NCBI GenBank assembly: GCA_037200885.1
Contig: JBBCIN010000003.1
Location: 2,170,001 to 2,234,000, forward strand
Direction: 5' to 3'
From: PMG-095 sp037200885
GTDB taxonomy: Bacteria > Myxococcota_A > Polyangia > Polyangiales > Polyangiaceae
Length of the DNA: 64,000 nucleotides
Shown here piece by piece: positions 8,967 through 18,037 of this stretch. Position 1 is the first letter of the stretch. Each line of letters begins with the position of its first letter. A model generated the notes under the pieces. The model was not told the DNA's origin and ran no database searches. It was given only the letters and a program-made list of their open reading frames with translations. Position numbers and translations under genes: made by a program.

Positions 8967-9533
8967 TTAGCTCTTCGAATCGAGTCGCCGTCGAAGCGCC
9001 GACGCCCGTTGCTTCAATGCGTCTGCCTCCCGCGCTAGGTCCGGGAAATCCTCCGCGTGCGTCGCGTCGAACAACGCTCGCGCGTCGTCCGCAATGCGGA
9101 GAAGCTGCGCATCGACGTCGCTCAAGACCGCCGCACGCTCGCCATCGCCCGCTTGAATGCGCGCCGTGACCTGAGCCGCGGCAGTCCCGAGCGCAGCGTA
9201 CGCCTGCATGTGCTCGAGCAGCCGCGCGTGGCGCCGCTGAATCTCGCTGGCAAAAGCCGCGAGCGGCTCGAGCGCTGCCTGCTGGCGCGCTTGCATGGTC
9301 GCCATTGCGGACGCCAACGCCTGCAAGCCCGCGGCAAGACGATCAGGCAGCGTAAGCGCCTGTTCGAGCTCTCTCGCCGCGCGCGCGATGTTCTTCTCGG
9401 AGTTGAGCGGGATCTTACGCGCGGCGCGGCAGATAGACTCGAGCTGCGCGAGTTCGGTTTCGAGGGAAACCGCGGCTCGAGCGAGCGCGGAGAGATCTTT
9501 GGAGTTCGAGTTCGAGGCGTTCCGCTGTGACAT
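8967..9533 (-). CDS. Helical coiled-coil protein, unknown function
   Basis: 188 residues, no signal peptide. The composition is rich in Ala, Arg, Glu and Leu with heptad-like spacing throughout, so an extended coiled coil is likely. No recognisable domain. Codon use and GC resemble the neighbours. It stands alone on the minus strand between the CE1-like esterase and GH30 genes, with about 60 bp to the GH30 stop, so it could be the distal gene of a GH30 transcript. I cannot suggest a function. Confidence 0.5.
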   Translation of the reverse strand: MSQRNASNSNSKDLSALARAAVSLETELAQLESICRAARKIPLNSEKNIARAARELEQALTLPDRLAAGLQALASAMATMQARQQAALEPLAAFASEIQRRHARLLEHMQAYAALGTAAAQVTARIQAGDGERAAVLSDVDAQLLRIADDARALFDATHAEDFPDLAREADALKQRASALRRRLDSKS

Positions 9534-9591
9534 GCGCCTGGCAGCTTAGCGCGGACACCGAGTGGGCGGCCACGCTCAGCGCCACGCGGGC

Positions 9592-11331
9592 TCACTTCAT
9601 GTGATGCACGGTCGCCCAGCCATTGGCAGGCATGTCGAATTGGAATTTGCTGCCGCCCAATGAGACGGTCGCTTTCTTGGCGGCGCCCGAATTGTACATC
9701 ACGACGACGATCGCGCCGTCCGGGTTCTTGAACGCCAATGCCTCTCCACCCGTGGTGCCAATCACGGTCGCCTTGGGCGCCACGAAATAAGACAGATGGC
9801 GGAAGACATAATAGGCCGGAGTCGCGGTCAACTTCTTCGACGAACGATCTACCGTCAACAGGGCATTTTGATGCCAGGGTTTCGAGGCGTTCAAGTTCGT
9901 GCCCAGCGTGTCCAGCACCATGTTCCAAGCGCTGTAGGAATTCACCCCGGAATCGATCCAGTCCTTGATGTTGCCCCAACTCTCCACTCCGTAGGCAAAG
10001 TCATTCTGCGGCTTGCTCGCGTCGTACGTGCTCGTCGCGTGGGGGCTCGAAAACCCGTTGTAGTTGCCGCAGCGATGCTCGGTCTGCATGATGGGCACGT
10101 TTTTCGACTTCAAGGCCGAGACCGAGCCCATCGTATTCCACTGCATGCCGAAGCCCTTGACGTAAGACATCGCCTTCGCGTCACTGGCGAGGTTCGTCGC
10201 GATCGTGCCGTCCGTCTGATTGGACATGGTGCCGCACCAGATCTCCGCCGGCACGTTGTCTTTGGCAAACATCGGTCCGAGGTAGTCCCGGATGAACTTG
10301 ATATACAGCGCTCCGGTCCAGCCGCAGCTGGGATACGGATTGGTGTAGCCCGGCTCGTTCTGTGGGTGCACGGCCTCGATCGTCAGGCCCTCACCCGCGT
10401 ACGCTTGCACGAACTTCTCGAGGTAGAGCGCAAAGGCGGTCAGCGTCTTGTCGTCATCCTTCATGTTCCCAGCGTCAGTGCTGTTGTTGTCCTTCATCCA
10501 ACCAGGAGGCGTCCACGGGCTGGCCCAGAGATGGATCCCTGGTTTGACGGCCAGAGCCGCTTTGATGTACGGAATCAAAAGCTTCTTGTCTTGGGCAATG
10601 GTGAAGCTTGCCATGGTGTAGTCGTTGGCCGTGTCGTCCAGCGTGTAGCGGGCCAACGCGTAGTCACTCGCGCCGATCGGGAGCCGTCCGTAGGCAAAGT
10701 TGGCGCCCATCACCGGGTCGAACAGGTAGCTGAGCGCGAGCGCCTTGTCAGTGGCCGAGAGCACCGAGAGCGCGTCCCAGCCAGCTTCATTGAACGTTCC
10801 ACCGAAGCCGTCCCAGCGCTGCTTCATCGCGGTATCGTCCGCGGTCACGTCAGCCGTCCCGCTCGTCACCGCGGTCAGCGTCCCCGTCTTCCAAAAATCC
10901 CCATTGGCCGAAGTCACCACATCGGGGAGATTGACCACGACCGTACCAGCACCTGCCGCTGACGATCCTCCCGGCTGACCATCAGCGCCCGCGGAGGACC
11001 CGCCGCCCGCCGAGGTCCCCGCAGCGGTGCCGCTGCTGCCGCCGGTCGTGCTGCTGCTGCCGCCGGTCGTGCCATTGCTGCCGCCGGTGTTGCCGGCACT
11101 CGTGCCAGCCGTGTTGCCCGCGCTCGTCCCAGCTGTGTTGCCGGCACTCGTTCCGGCGCTGTTGCCGGCGCTCGTGCCGGCTGTCTGAGCACCACCACCG
11201 ACGCCCGAGCCGCCCTGTCCCGGAGTCTGCGAGCTCGGCGACGACGAACTGCACGCCGCGAAGAAAAATGCGAGCCCGACACTGAGAGTGGCTTCGAGTG
11301 ATCTGGTCATTGTTAAGACTCTTTGTCCCAT
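9592..11331 (-). CDS. GH30 glycoside hydrolase lipoprotein
   Basis: 579 residues. Lipobox FFAAC (Cys about residue 27), then a long Ser/Gly/Ala/Thr linker with short repeated units to about residue 145. The catalytic (beta/alpha)8 domain opens with RWDGFGGTFNEAGWDALS, the typical GH30/glucosylceramidase-like start. The acid/base Glu is in AVHPQNEPGYTNPYPSC and the nucleophile Glu in PIMQTEHRCGNYNGF; the C-terminal region is the short beta side-domain typical of the family. GH30 includes beta-1,6-glucanases, xylanases and other beta-glycosidases; I cannot fix the subfamily. A second in-frame ATG at 11310 gives a shorter signal peptide (MTRSLEAT...) and may be the true start. Confidence 0.88.
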   Translation of the reverse strand: MGQRVLTMTRSLEATLSVGLAFFFAACSSSSPSSQTPGQGGSGVGGGAQTAGTSAGNSAGTSAGNTAGTSAGNTAGTSAGNTGGSNGTTGGSSSTTGGSSGTAAGTSAGGGSSAGADGQPGGSSAAGAGTVVVNLPDVVTSANGDFWKTGTLTAVTSGTADVTADDTAMKQRWDGFGGTFNEAGWDALSVLSATDKALALSYLFDPVMGANFAYGRLPIGASDYALARYTLDDTANDYTMASFTIAQDKKLLIPYIKAALAVKPGIHLWASPWTPPGWMKDNNSTDAGNMKDDDKTLTAFALYLEKFVQAYAGEGLTIEAVHPQNEPGYTNPYPSCGWTGALYIKFIRDYLGPMFAKDNVPAEIWCGTMSNQTDGTIATNLASDAKAMSYVKGFGMQWNTMGSVSALKSKNVPIMQTEHRCGNYNGFSSPHATSTYDASKPQNDFAYGVESWGNIKDWIDSGVNSYSAWNMVLDTLGTNLNASKPWHQNALLTVDRSSKKLTATPAYYVFRHLSYFVAPKATVIGTTGGEALAFKNPDGAIVVVMYNSGAAKKATVSLGGSKFQFDMPANGWATVHHMK

Positions 11332-11449
11332 TTCCCATGACTCTGCAACGCCGTGAAATGAGAACTGCGCAGCTTATCGCGAGGCCCCAGTCCGAGCTCT
11401 GACATCAACAGCGGTATCGTATCGGCAGACTGGATCTACGACGCGAGCC

Positions 11450-12487
11450 TCAGTTTGCCACGCACTCCCGTTGCATGAAGGCGAAGGTCGCTGCGGCGGC
11501 GGCCGTTGCGCCGGCATCGGTGAAGACGAGGCCGTCGGTCCCGACGTACTCAGGATGCCCCGCAAAGATGGGCCGCAAGTCGAGCCAGTGACAGGGGACC
11601 GCGCTGCGGCCGCAAGTGTTTTGCAGCAGTGGCCGCATCAGATCCAATCCGTCCTTCAAGCTCGGATTGTCGATCGGGTCACCGTAAAAGAAGTAGACGA
11701 CGTGCTCCACGCCGTCTCGGGCGAACCTTTCGAACAGCTGCTCGGCTCCGCTCACCGCGGCCTTCGCCGCGGGACAATCGGGGGTCAACATCCCCGCGCA
11801 TTGGCCATTCAGCACGTCGGTCGCTCCGCCATCCATCACGATCACGCGCGCCGGCCCGTCCGCGCGCGCGCTGGTGTATTCGCTGTCGATACTGAGCGGT
11901 CCGCTAGCCAAAAGCGAGCTCGCGCCTGCCGCCTCGTTTCGGTAGTGCGCGCCCGACGGCAAGAGGCCGGCCGTCTGCGCAGCTTGCTCGAGCTGCGGCG
12001 TGAAGATGCTCAGCTGGATCAGCACGTCACCCAAGATCAACACGTCCGACGCACCGAGGTTCGTTGGCATGCAGGCAGACGGCGGTTCGATTCGCGGGCC
12101 GTACTGGCGACAATAGCCCGAGTCACAAATACGGTCGGCGGCGAGCTTGCTACAATCGAGGTCCGTGAGGCAGAGGGCGTCGCAGATGGCACCGAGCTCC
12201 GCTTCGCCACACCGTTGTTCGGCAACGCGCGGGCCGAGCGGCGCGCAACTGGCGATCCCCGGCCAAGCGGCACAGTCAGTTTGCCGGGTGCAGGCCTTGG
12301 TACAGACGCCGCAGATACACTGCATTCCGTCCGCGCAGCTGCCCTCGCAGCTGGTCAGAAAGTGTGTCTCACTGCCTTCTTGTGACGTCTCCGGCGTACT
12401 GCACGAGAAGATCAACCACAAGCCGACCAAGAGCGGTGCGAGGGTTCGCACCTTGCGCTGGGTCCGTTCAAGACTCATCCGGTTCAT
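11450..12487 (-). CDS. Cys-rich lipoprotein with SGNH-hydrolase-like domain, active site degenerate
   Basis: 345 residues. Lipobox IFSC (Cys about residue 29). Residues about 45-140 hold many cysteines in EGF/dickkopf-like spacing (CEGSCADGMQCICGVC and following). The rest looks like an SGNH/GDSL fold: block I would be DVLILGDVLIQLS, with the nucleophile Ser replaced by Val, and a later block reads VMDGGATDVL. The C-terminal catalytic block usually reads DxxH but here is TDGLVFTDAGA, without the His. So a binding rather than hydrolytic role is plausible. The start overlaps the end of the upstream gene (12468-13460) by 20 bases, indicating an operon. Family assignment is by pattern only. Confidence 0.6.
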   Translation of the reverse strand: MNRMSLERTQRKVRTLAPLLVGLWLIFSCSTPETSQEGSETHFLTSCEGSCADGMQCICGVCTKACTRQTDCAAWPGIASCAPLGPRVAEQRCGEAELGAICDALCLTDLDCSKLAADRICDSGYCRQYGPRIEPPSACMPTNLGASDVLILGDVLIQLSIFTPQLEQAAQTAGLLPSGAHYRNEAAGASSLLASGPLSIDSEYTSARADGPARVIVMDGGATDVLNGQCAGMLTPDCPAAKAAVSGAEQLFERFARDGVEHVVYFFYGDPIDNPSLKDGLDLMRPLLQNTCGRSAVPCHWLDLRPIFAGHPEYVGTDGLVFTDAGATAAAAATFAFMQRECVAN

Positions 12488-13460
12488 CCTCGCCCCGTTC
12501 TATCGAGCACTGACCCACATACATCAGGACTTGTGTGTGCCGTTCGGGCGTGGGGTGTTCGGCGTTGTAGCTCTCCACTTGGTCCCGTAACGCGCCGAGC
12601 TGCGACCGGAGCAGTCGCAGCGTGTCGAACGCTTGCTCCTCGAGCGGGTGCCCGGGCCAGACATCGAGTGTGTAGGTGCTCCCGCCCACGCGGTCGGCAA
12701 GTGCCGGGCGGTTGCGATCGATCCGGAGCCGACTCGTGACCGTATTCACGACGGCCTTGAAGTGGTCGAAAACGGCCGCCTCCCAACCGACTGCGGAACC
12801 CAGCGGGAGCACCAACGTGCGTGCCGTATAGGGCCCGTCGGGAGAGGCTTGCTCCACTCGGCCAACTTCCAGCAGACGCGCGAGCGCTGGCCCGAGCGCG
12901 TCCGGATCCACGGGGGTCCTTTGCAGCTCGGCGAGGGAACAGGGGCCTTCACGGTAAATCAGCGCCCACAATAGCTCGTCGAGACCGTCGTTCGAGTGCG
13001 CCTGTCGCAAGCGAGCCAGCGCGTCCTCCGGTGTGACGCGATAGCTCAGCCGCGTACCGGTGCCGGAGACCGTAATCAAGCCGCTCTCGCACAAGTCGTG
13101 CAATACGCCTCGCACTTGGCTTTCATCGTCGCTCGCGAACTGCAATAGGACTTGACTGCGCGTGACGTTTTCCGCGTGTTGCACGTAGTCGAGTACGGCT
13201 ACCCAGAGCGAGCGCCCACGGTCCGTCGAGCTCTCCAGAAAGCGCTGGATCTTACGTTGGTAGGTGCGAAGGCCCAGACCGAACATATCGGCGCTGACCT
13301 TGCGACCGACACCCTGACGCTCGAGCTCGTAGACCAACTCCAAAAAGACCTGATTGGCGACTTGCGCCAGTGGAGCGCGCGTGCCCCCGGACGTCGCAAG
13401 CTGGGCGATCAGGATCGTGGTTTGGCGCACGATGGCCTCGATCAGCAGCTCGATCGTCAT
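12468..13460 (-). CDS. Conserved Polyangia-type protein, probable winged-helix content
   Basis: 330 residues, cytoplasmic. The opening MTIELLIEAIVRQTT and the KVSADMFGLGLRTYQRKI segment match, from memory, a family found in many Sorangium/Polyangium-type genomes and annotated only as hypothetical. The segments VTRSQVLLQFASDDESQ and VLHDLCESGLITVSGTG resemble a winged-helix, and PCSLAELQRTPVDPDALG looks like a second HTH-like unit. I infer a DNA-binding or regulatory role with low certainty. It is the first gene of a two-gene unit with the SGNH-like lipoprotein, overlapping it by 20 bases. Confidence 0.6.
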   Translation of the reverse strand: MTIELLIEAIVRQTTILIAQLATSGGTRAPLAQVANQVFLELVYELERQGVGRKVSADMFGLGLRTYQRKIQRFLESSTDRGRSLWVAVLDYVQHAENVTRSQVLLQFASDDESQVRGVLHDLCESGLITVSGTGTRLSYRVTPEDALARLRQAHSNDGLDELLWALIYREGPCSLAELQRTPVDPDALGPALARLLEVGRVEQASPDGPYTARTLVLPLGSAVGWEAAVFDHFKAVVNTVTSRLRIDRNRPALADRVGGSTYTLDVWPGHPLEEQAFDTLRLLRSQLGALRDQVESYNAEHPTPERHTQVLMYVGQCSIERGEDEPDES

Positions 13461-13953
13461 GTTTCGTTCTATAAACGCGGGCAGGGCAACTTAGTAGCGA
13501 TCGCGGCCAAAAGGGGGGCGACAAGTTTGCCATGCCCTACAAGCTCGCGTGATTCCGAGACTTCTCGAGGGGGGATCGGGCCGGTCTGGGGGCCCTGATC
13601 CGAGGCCGAAGCGAGTTCGAGGTCGCGCTCGAAAGGTCGAAGTGGCTCGTTCCGAGCGACCGGCCGTCGTCGCGGTCCGGCGGCTCCTGATCGCATGCTC
13701 CGCAAGTCTCCGAATCGGGATTAATTCGGAGTATAAGATATCGAGTTCGTTGGCGATCAGGTTCGATATCGCGACTTGACGGGAGATCGATAGCGCTGCG
13801 ATCGCGATCTCCCGTGAGTCGAAACACGGCTCGGGTTAGAAGCGATCCTGCGCGAATCTTCTAAGCTCAGCGTTCAGTCGCTCGATCCTCGAGCCCCTAC
13901 GCGGCTGCCAGTCCTTGCCGCTGCAACCGATCGGTCGTAACAAACGAATCGGG
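13461..13953. other. Intergenic region, 493 bp, between divergent genes
   Basis: No convincing gene. It should hold the promoters of the minus-strand HTH-like gene and the plus-strand binding lipoprotein. It contains an unusually AT-rich stretch for this DNA around 13715-13770 and the inverted repeat at 13779-13815. Confidence 0.5.
13779..13815. promoter_or_regulatory. 11-bp inverted repeat upstream of NMT1-like gene
   Basis: Perfect arms ACGGGAGATCG (13779-13789) and CGATCTCCCGT (13805-13815) with a 15-nt loop, about 140 bp before the start of the binding-lipoprotein gene. It has no T-run, so an operator or structured leader is more likely than a terminator. Inference only. Confidence 0.35.
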
Positions 13954-15189
13954 ATGAAATCGAAATTCGGCGCAGTGTTCCCTTCGGCAGCGGTGAGCTT
14001 CCTCTGCTGCGCGGTCGTCGCATGCGCTGCCGCCTGCAGCAGCTCAGGCAGCTCGGACGGCGGCAGCGGCGGTGCCATGCAAAGCGGTTCAGCCGGTAGC
14101 TTGGTGACCGGTGGTGGCGGGGCCAGCGCGGGTTCGAACGGGCAGCCACCGAATGGCGGCGCGATGACCGGTAACGCCGGGGCGGCGCAGGGCGGAACGA
14201 GTAGCGACGGCGGCGCATCCGGACAGACCGCCGCGGGCGGAGCCGCCGTGGGCGGAGCCGCGACCGGCGGAGCTGCGACGGGGGGAGCCGCCGGCAGTGT
14301 CGGCAAGGCGGGCGCGGACACTGGGCCCTACCCGGACATCACGTTGGCCGGCCTGACGACGGCGGTAGAGCTGGCACCCGTTCGCCTCGCAGCGAGCGGA
14401 ATTTATCCGGCCAAGGTGAACGTGACGAGCGGGGGCGTGGACAACTTATTTGGGACCAATCCGCCACTGGTAGCGACCAACGCAGAAACGCAGGCACTGC
14501 GTTCATCGGTTCAGCACAGCAATTTGCGCATCATCTTCACCGTCTGCGAAGGGCTGTATCGGATCGTCGCCAAGAAGTCTGCGGGGATCAACACGCTGGC
14601 CGATCTGAAGGGCAAGACAGTGGACTACAGCAGCGGCACGTCGTCCGCGTATTTCCTGCATCAGATGCTCGGGCTCGTGAACCTCAGTGAAAGCGACGTC
14701 AAGACCGGCAGCACGCCGTCTGCGAATTCCGGCGGCCAAGCCGCAGCGTTCTGGGAGCCCAACATGGCACAGTACGCCGGCGGCATCAGTGAAGCGGACC
14801 GCGTCGAATTTCAAAAGGACGATCAAGGCCACGAGGTCTATCGAGAGCTCTTTGACCTGCATGCCACGGCCGAGAGCTTGGCCGACCCGACCAAACGCCG
14901 AACCATCGTCGGCTTCGTCCGTTCGCTCATCACTGCCTCCGAACAGATCCGAACCGATCCCACCAAGGTCTATCCGCTGATGACCGGCCCGACCGGCGTC
15001 AGTCAGGCCGTGCTCGAACAATCCTTCAAATACGAGCGCTACGCGGGGACCCTGGTCAGCGACGCACTGGATCAGCTCACCACCGAAGAGGTGTGGCACG
15101 CCAAGAACAACAATCGCACCGCACGCAGCCGCGAGGAGCTCGCCAAGCTGATCGACACCAGCGTCCTCCAAGACGCGCTCGCGCAATGA
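13954..15189 (+). CDS. NMT1/SsuA-like ABC substrate-binding lipoprotein (orphan)
   Basis: 411 residues from ATG 13954; a TTG 39 bases upstream is in frame but less likely. Lipobox VACAAAC puts the lipidated Cys at residue 28, then a Ser/Gly/Ala linker to about residue 125. The domain beginning DITLAGLTTAVELAPVRLA, with LRIIFTVCEGLYRIVAKKS, INTLADLKGKTVDYSSGT, and GQAAAFWEPNMAQYA follows the order of NMT1/THI5, nitrate, taurine and sulfonate binding proteins, where the 'FWEP' segment reports a ligand-dependent orientation. No permease or ATPase gene is adjacent, so it is an orphan. The ligand is unknown; location among polysaccharide genes may be coincidental. Confidence 0.75.
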   Translation: MKSKFGAVFPSAAVSFLCCAVVACAAACSSSGSSDGGSGGAMQSGSAGSLVTGGGGASAGSNGQPPNGGAMTGNAGAAQGGTSSDGGASGQTAAGGAAVGGAATGGAATGGAAGSVGKAGADTGPYPDITLAGLTTAVELAPVRLAASGIYPAKVNVTSGGVDNLFGTNPPLVATNAETQALRSSVQHSNLRIIFTVCEGLYRIVAKKSAGINTLADLKGKTVDYSSGTSSAYFLHQMLGLVNLSESDVKTGSTPSANSGGQAAAFWEPNMAQYAGGISEADRVEFQKDDQGHEVYRELFDLHATAESLADPTKRRTIVGFVRSLITASEQIRTDPTKVYPLMTGPTGVSQAVLEQSFKYERYAGTLVSDALDQLTTEEVWHAKNNNRTARSREELAKLIDTSVLQDALAQ

Positions 15190-15325
15190 GAATGCGTTTC
15201 TCCAGGTGTCGTGGGCGTTTCGAACGACCGCCCTCGCGCGGCGCCGCGGCTGAACGGCGGAAATAAGGCATTTCAATCACTTTTGGCGACGACAGCTGAA
15301 AACCGTCACACACGGTTTTGGCTGG

Positions 15326-18034
15326 ATGACGAAATGCGTGTCGCGTAAGCTCGCGCTCATGACCAAGGGCGGGTTCGGGTTTGCGCGCGTCAAACGAATG
15401 AGCTCGGCAGTGATCCTGCTAGGCGCCGAACTCGCAGGCTGCAGCGGCGTCGGCTCCGAGCCCGTGGATGTCACGCAACAGGCAGCCTGCGTGAACACGG
15501 TCTACGAGGCGGAGAGCATGACGCACTCCACGGGCGGGCCGACCAACGGCGGATGGAACATTTGGTCGAACGGCTACATTTCGACCAATCACTCGTTCGC
15601 GGGCGGGGCGACAGTCATCACCGTGGCTGCGTCGGGCAGCGTCGCCGCCGGACAATGGGCGCACCTAGTGCTTTCCGTGGGCGGCACGGTCATTGGCAGC
15701 ACAACGGTAAATACCACCAATTATGCACCCTACGTGTTCAACGCTTCGATCCCTGCGGGCAGCAAGGAGCTGCGCGTGGCATTCGACAACGATTACTTGG
15801 CGAACGGACAAGACCGCAATCTGCTCGTCGACAAGGTAACGATCGCCTGCGCCGGATCGCCTGGGACCGGCGGCAGCGGCAACACGGGCGCGGCCGGAAG
15901 TAGCGCTGCCGGTTCCGCTGGAAGCAACGGGGTCGGCGGCAAGTCGGACGGCAGCGCAGGCAGCGCGGCTGGAGGCGCTCCGAGTAGCGGCACGCTCGCC
16001 GGCACCGTAGCGCTCAAATACGAAACGGATTGGGGCTCCGGTTACTGCGCAGACGTGACCGTATCGAACCCGGGCAAGGTCTCGGCGACCACCTGGACGC
16101 TGCCGCTCAATTTGAATCAAGCCAAGATGTCGAGCGCTTGGAACGGCCAATTCAGTGGCAGCTCGGGGTCCGTGAGCGTAACCCCGGTCGCCTTCAACAG
16201 CGCTCTGGCGCCGGGCGCGAGTGCGACCTTCGGGTTCTGCGCCAACGCAACCGGTTCCAACTATCGGCCGACCTTGGGCAAGCCCGTGCTCACCCTCGTG
16301 AGCACCGGTGACGGCGGAACCGGCGGTGCGAGCGCAGGCGGCGCTGGAGCCGGCGGCGCTGGAGCCGGCGGCGCTGGAGCCGGCGGCGCTGGAGCCGGCG
16401 GTACAGGAGAGACTGGCGGTGGAGGCGCGAGCGGTGCGGGTGCGGGCGGCGCGGGTGCGGGCGGCGCGGGCGCGGGCGGTGCTGGGGACGCGGGCGGCGC
16501 GGGCGGCGCGGGCGGTGCTGGGGACGCGGGCGGCGCGGGCGGCGCGGGCGGCGCGGGCGGCGCGGGCGGCTACCGACCGCCGACCGGTGGCTATCTGATC
16601 AAGAGCAGCTTTCTCAACAATCCAGACTTGGCGATTGCCCACGCGCTGTCGACAGCGAACTTCTACGCCAAGGCCGCCGATCCGCAATTTGGCGGCTTTT
16701 TTACCTATCTCGATCGACAGGGCAAACCGACTCAGAGCAATAAATCTTTCGTCGCGGAGAGCCGCGACGCGTATGCCTTCGTGCGCGCCTTCATGCTCTC
16801 CGGTGACGAGCACTACTTGGATCTCGCGCAGCAGGCACTGAGCTTCTTGTACGCGCACGGCTGGGACACGACCCACGACGGCTTCATTTTCATGGGCAAT
16901 CAGCAGGGAGCGACGCAGCCCGATCCGAGCGGTTCGCAGAGCCCCAAATGGTCGTTCGTGCAGCACTACGGGCTGGTCGGTATCAACGCCATGTGCGATG
17001 CGACGCGCGGCACGCTCGACTGCGGATGGCTCGACAAGGGCATCACGTCGCTCAATCAGCACCTGTGGGACGCACGCTCGGGCTTCGAGGGCTACTACAA
17101 CAACGCCAATTTGGACTTTTCCTCGCCGCGGGACAAGGGTTTCACGCCGACTATCGATGGTATTACCACCCACGTGCTCAACGACTATTTGATCACGGGG
17201 CGCGCCGATTACCGTCAGCGCTTCTTTTCGTTGGCGGACAACGCGGTCGATCATCTGGCGGCGAGCATGACGGCACCCGGCGTCAAATTCGGCTTTCCCG
17301 AGGACTACAACTCGAACTGGGTGATCAACACTGGTTCGAAATTCGGCTTCGTGGGCCACGTTTACAAGACGGCGTGGTGTCTGGCGCGCGCGTACTTGAT
17401 CGATCCGCAGGAAAAATATCGCAGCGCCGCGCGTCAGATCTTGCTTCAGATGTATCAAAATGGCGGCTTCGATCGCACGAACGGCGCGCCCAACTACTCC
17501 TTCAATTGGGATACTGGAGTCAATTCTACGGACAAGGAGTATTGGCAGCTCGAGCAAGGCATCATGAGCGGGATCTACAACTACGCCATCACGACGTCGG
17601 ACGCGGATCGCGCCATCTTCCTAGAGGTAGCGGATCGAACGCTCGACTTTTACGTGAAGCACCTGTTCGACGCGGAGTTCGGCGGCATCTTCTACCAAAC
17701 CAACGCCGACGGCAGCTCGCCAGTTCGCACCGACAAGGGCGATCAGTGGGAGGGCGACTACCACGACGTGGAGCTCTCCTATTATCTTTACGTCGACGGC
17801 AACTTGCTGCTCTGGCACCGCCCGATCACACTCTATTATCGCTTCGAGGCGGCGGCGGCCGATCGAGACATCGTCCTTTCACCGATCCCTTTGCGCGACG
17901 CGCGCCTCGCGATCGACTCGGTGAGTCAGGCGGGCGCGCCGTACCCCGCGTTCGACGGCGTCGCGCGCAGCGTTCACCTGCCCGCCGGCACGTCCGGGGT
18001 GTTCGCTGTCCGCTTCAAGTACGTCGGCCCGTGA
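15326..18034 (+). CDS. Modular secreted protein: CBM60/36-like + CBM2-like + AGE-type epimerase-fold domain
   Basis: 902 residues from ATG 15326; ATG 15359 gives a more usual signal length. Lipobox ELAGC. Domains: residues about 58-172 carry a Ca-dependent xylan-binding-type module (YEAESM at the start, DNDYLANGQDRNLLVDKV at the end, as in CBM60/CBM36); about 220-330 is CBM2-like (DWGSGYC, TTWTLPL, SAWNGQF, with Phe where the third surface Trp usually sits); about 330-420 is a Gly/Ala linker with 15-bp DNA repeats; about 420-890 is an (alpha/alpha)6 domain resembling N-acylglucosamine 2-epimerase/cellobiose 2-epimerase, with HVLNDYLITG, GFVGHVYKTAWCLAR and EYWQLEQG motifs. AGE enzymes are normally single-domain cytoplasmic proteins, so a secreted, polysaccharide-targeted member is unusual; it may instead be a hydrolase or lyase using the same barrel. 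Confidence 0.75.
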   Translation: MTKCVSRKLALMTKGGFGFARVKRMSSAVILLGAELAGCSGVGSEPVDVTQQAACVNTVYEAESMTHSTGGPTNGGWNIWSNGYISTNHSFAGGATVITVAASGSVAAGQWAHLVLSVGGTVIGSTTVNTTNYAPYVFNASIPAGSKELRVAFDNDYLANGQDRNLLVDKVTIACAGSPGTGGSGNTGAAGSSAAGSAGSNGVGGKSDGSAGSAAGGAPSSGTLAGTVALKYETDWGSGYCADVTVSNPGKVSATTWTLPLNLNQAKMSSAWNGQFSGSSGSVSVTPVAFNSALAPGASATFGFCANATGSNYRPTLGKPVLTLVSTGDGGTGGASAGGAGAGGAGAGGAGAGGAGAGGTGETGGGGASGAGAGGAGAGGAGAGGAGDAGGAGGAGGAGDAGGAGGAGGAGGAGGYRPPTGGYLIKSSFLNNPDLAIAHALSTANFYAKAADPQFGGFFTYLDRQGKPTQSNKSFVAESRDAYAFVRAFMLSGDEHYLDLAQQALSFLYAHGWDTTHDGFIFMGNQQGATQPDPSGSQSPKWSFVQHYGLVGINAMCDATRGTLDCGWLDKGITSLNQHLWDARSGFEGYYNNANLDFSSPRDKGFTPTIDGITTHVLNDYLITGRADYRQRFFSLADNAVDHLAASMTAPGVKFGFPEDYNSNWVINTGSKFGFVGHVYKTAWCLARAYLIDPQEKYRSAARQILLQMYQNGGFDRTNGAPNYSFNWDTGVNSTDKEYWQLEQGIMSGIYNYAITTSDADRAIFLEVADRTLDFYVKHLFDAEFGGIFYQTNADGSSPVRTDKGDQWEGDYHDVELSYYLYVDGNLLLWHRPITLYYRFEAAAADRDIVLSPIPLRDARLAIDSVSQAGAPYPAFDGVARSVHLPAGTSGVFAVRFKYVGP
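16337..16396 (+). repeat. 15-bp tandem repeat inside linker
   Basis: Four exact copies of GGCGGCGCTGGAGCC encoding Gly-Gly-Ala-Gly-Ala, followed by degenerate Gly/Ala units to about 16570. It forms the flexible linker between the CBM2-like and AGE-type domains. Confidence 0.9.
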
Positions 18035-18037
18035 CCC

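Noticed and set aside
16321..16570. CRISPR-like or satellite repeat array
   Set aside because: The repeats are in frame, encode a Gly/Ala linker and have no unique spacers.
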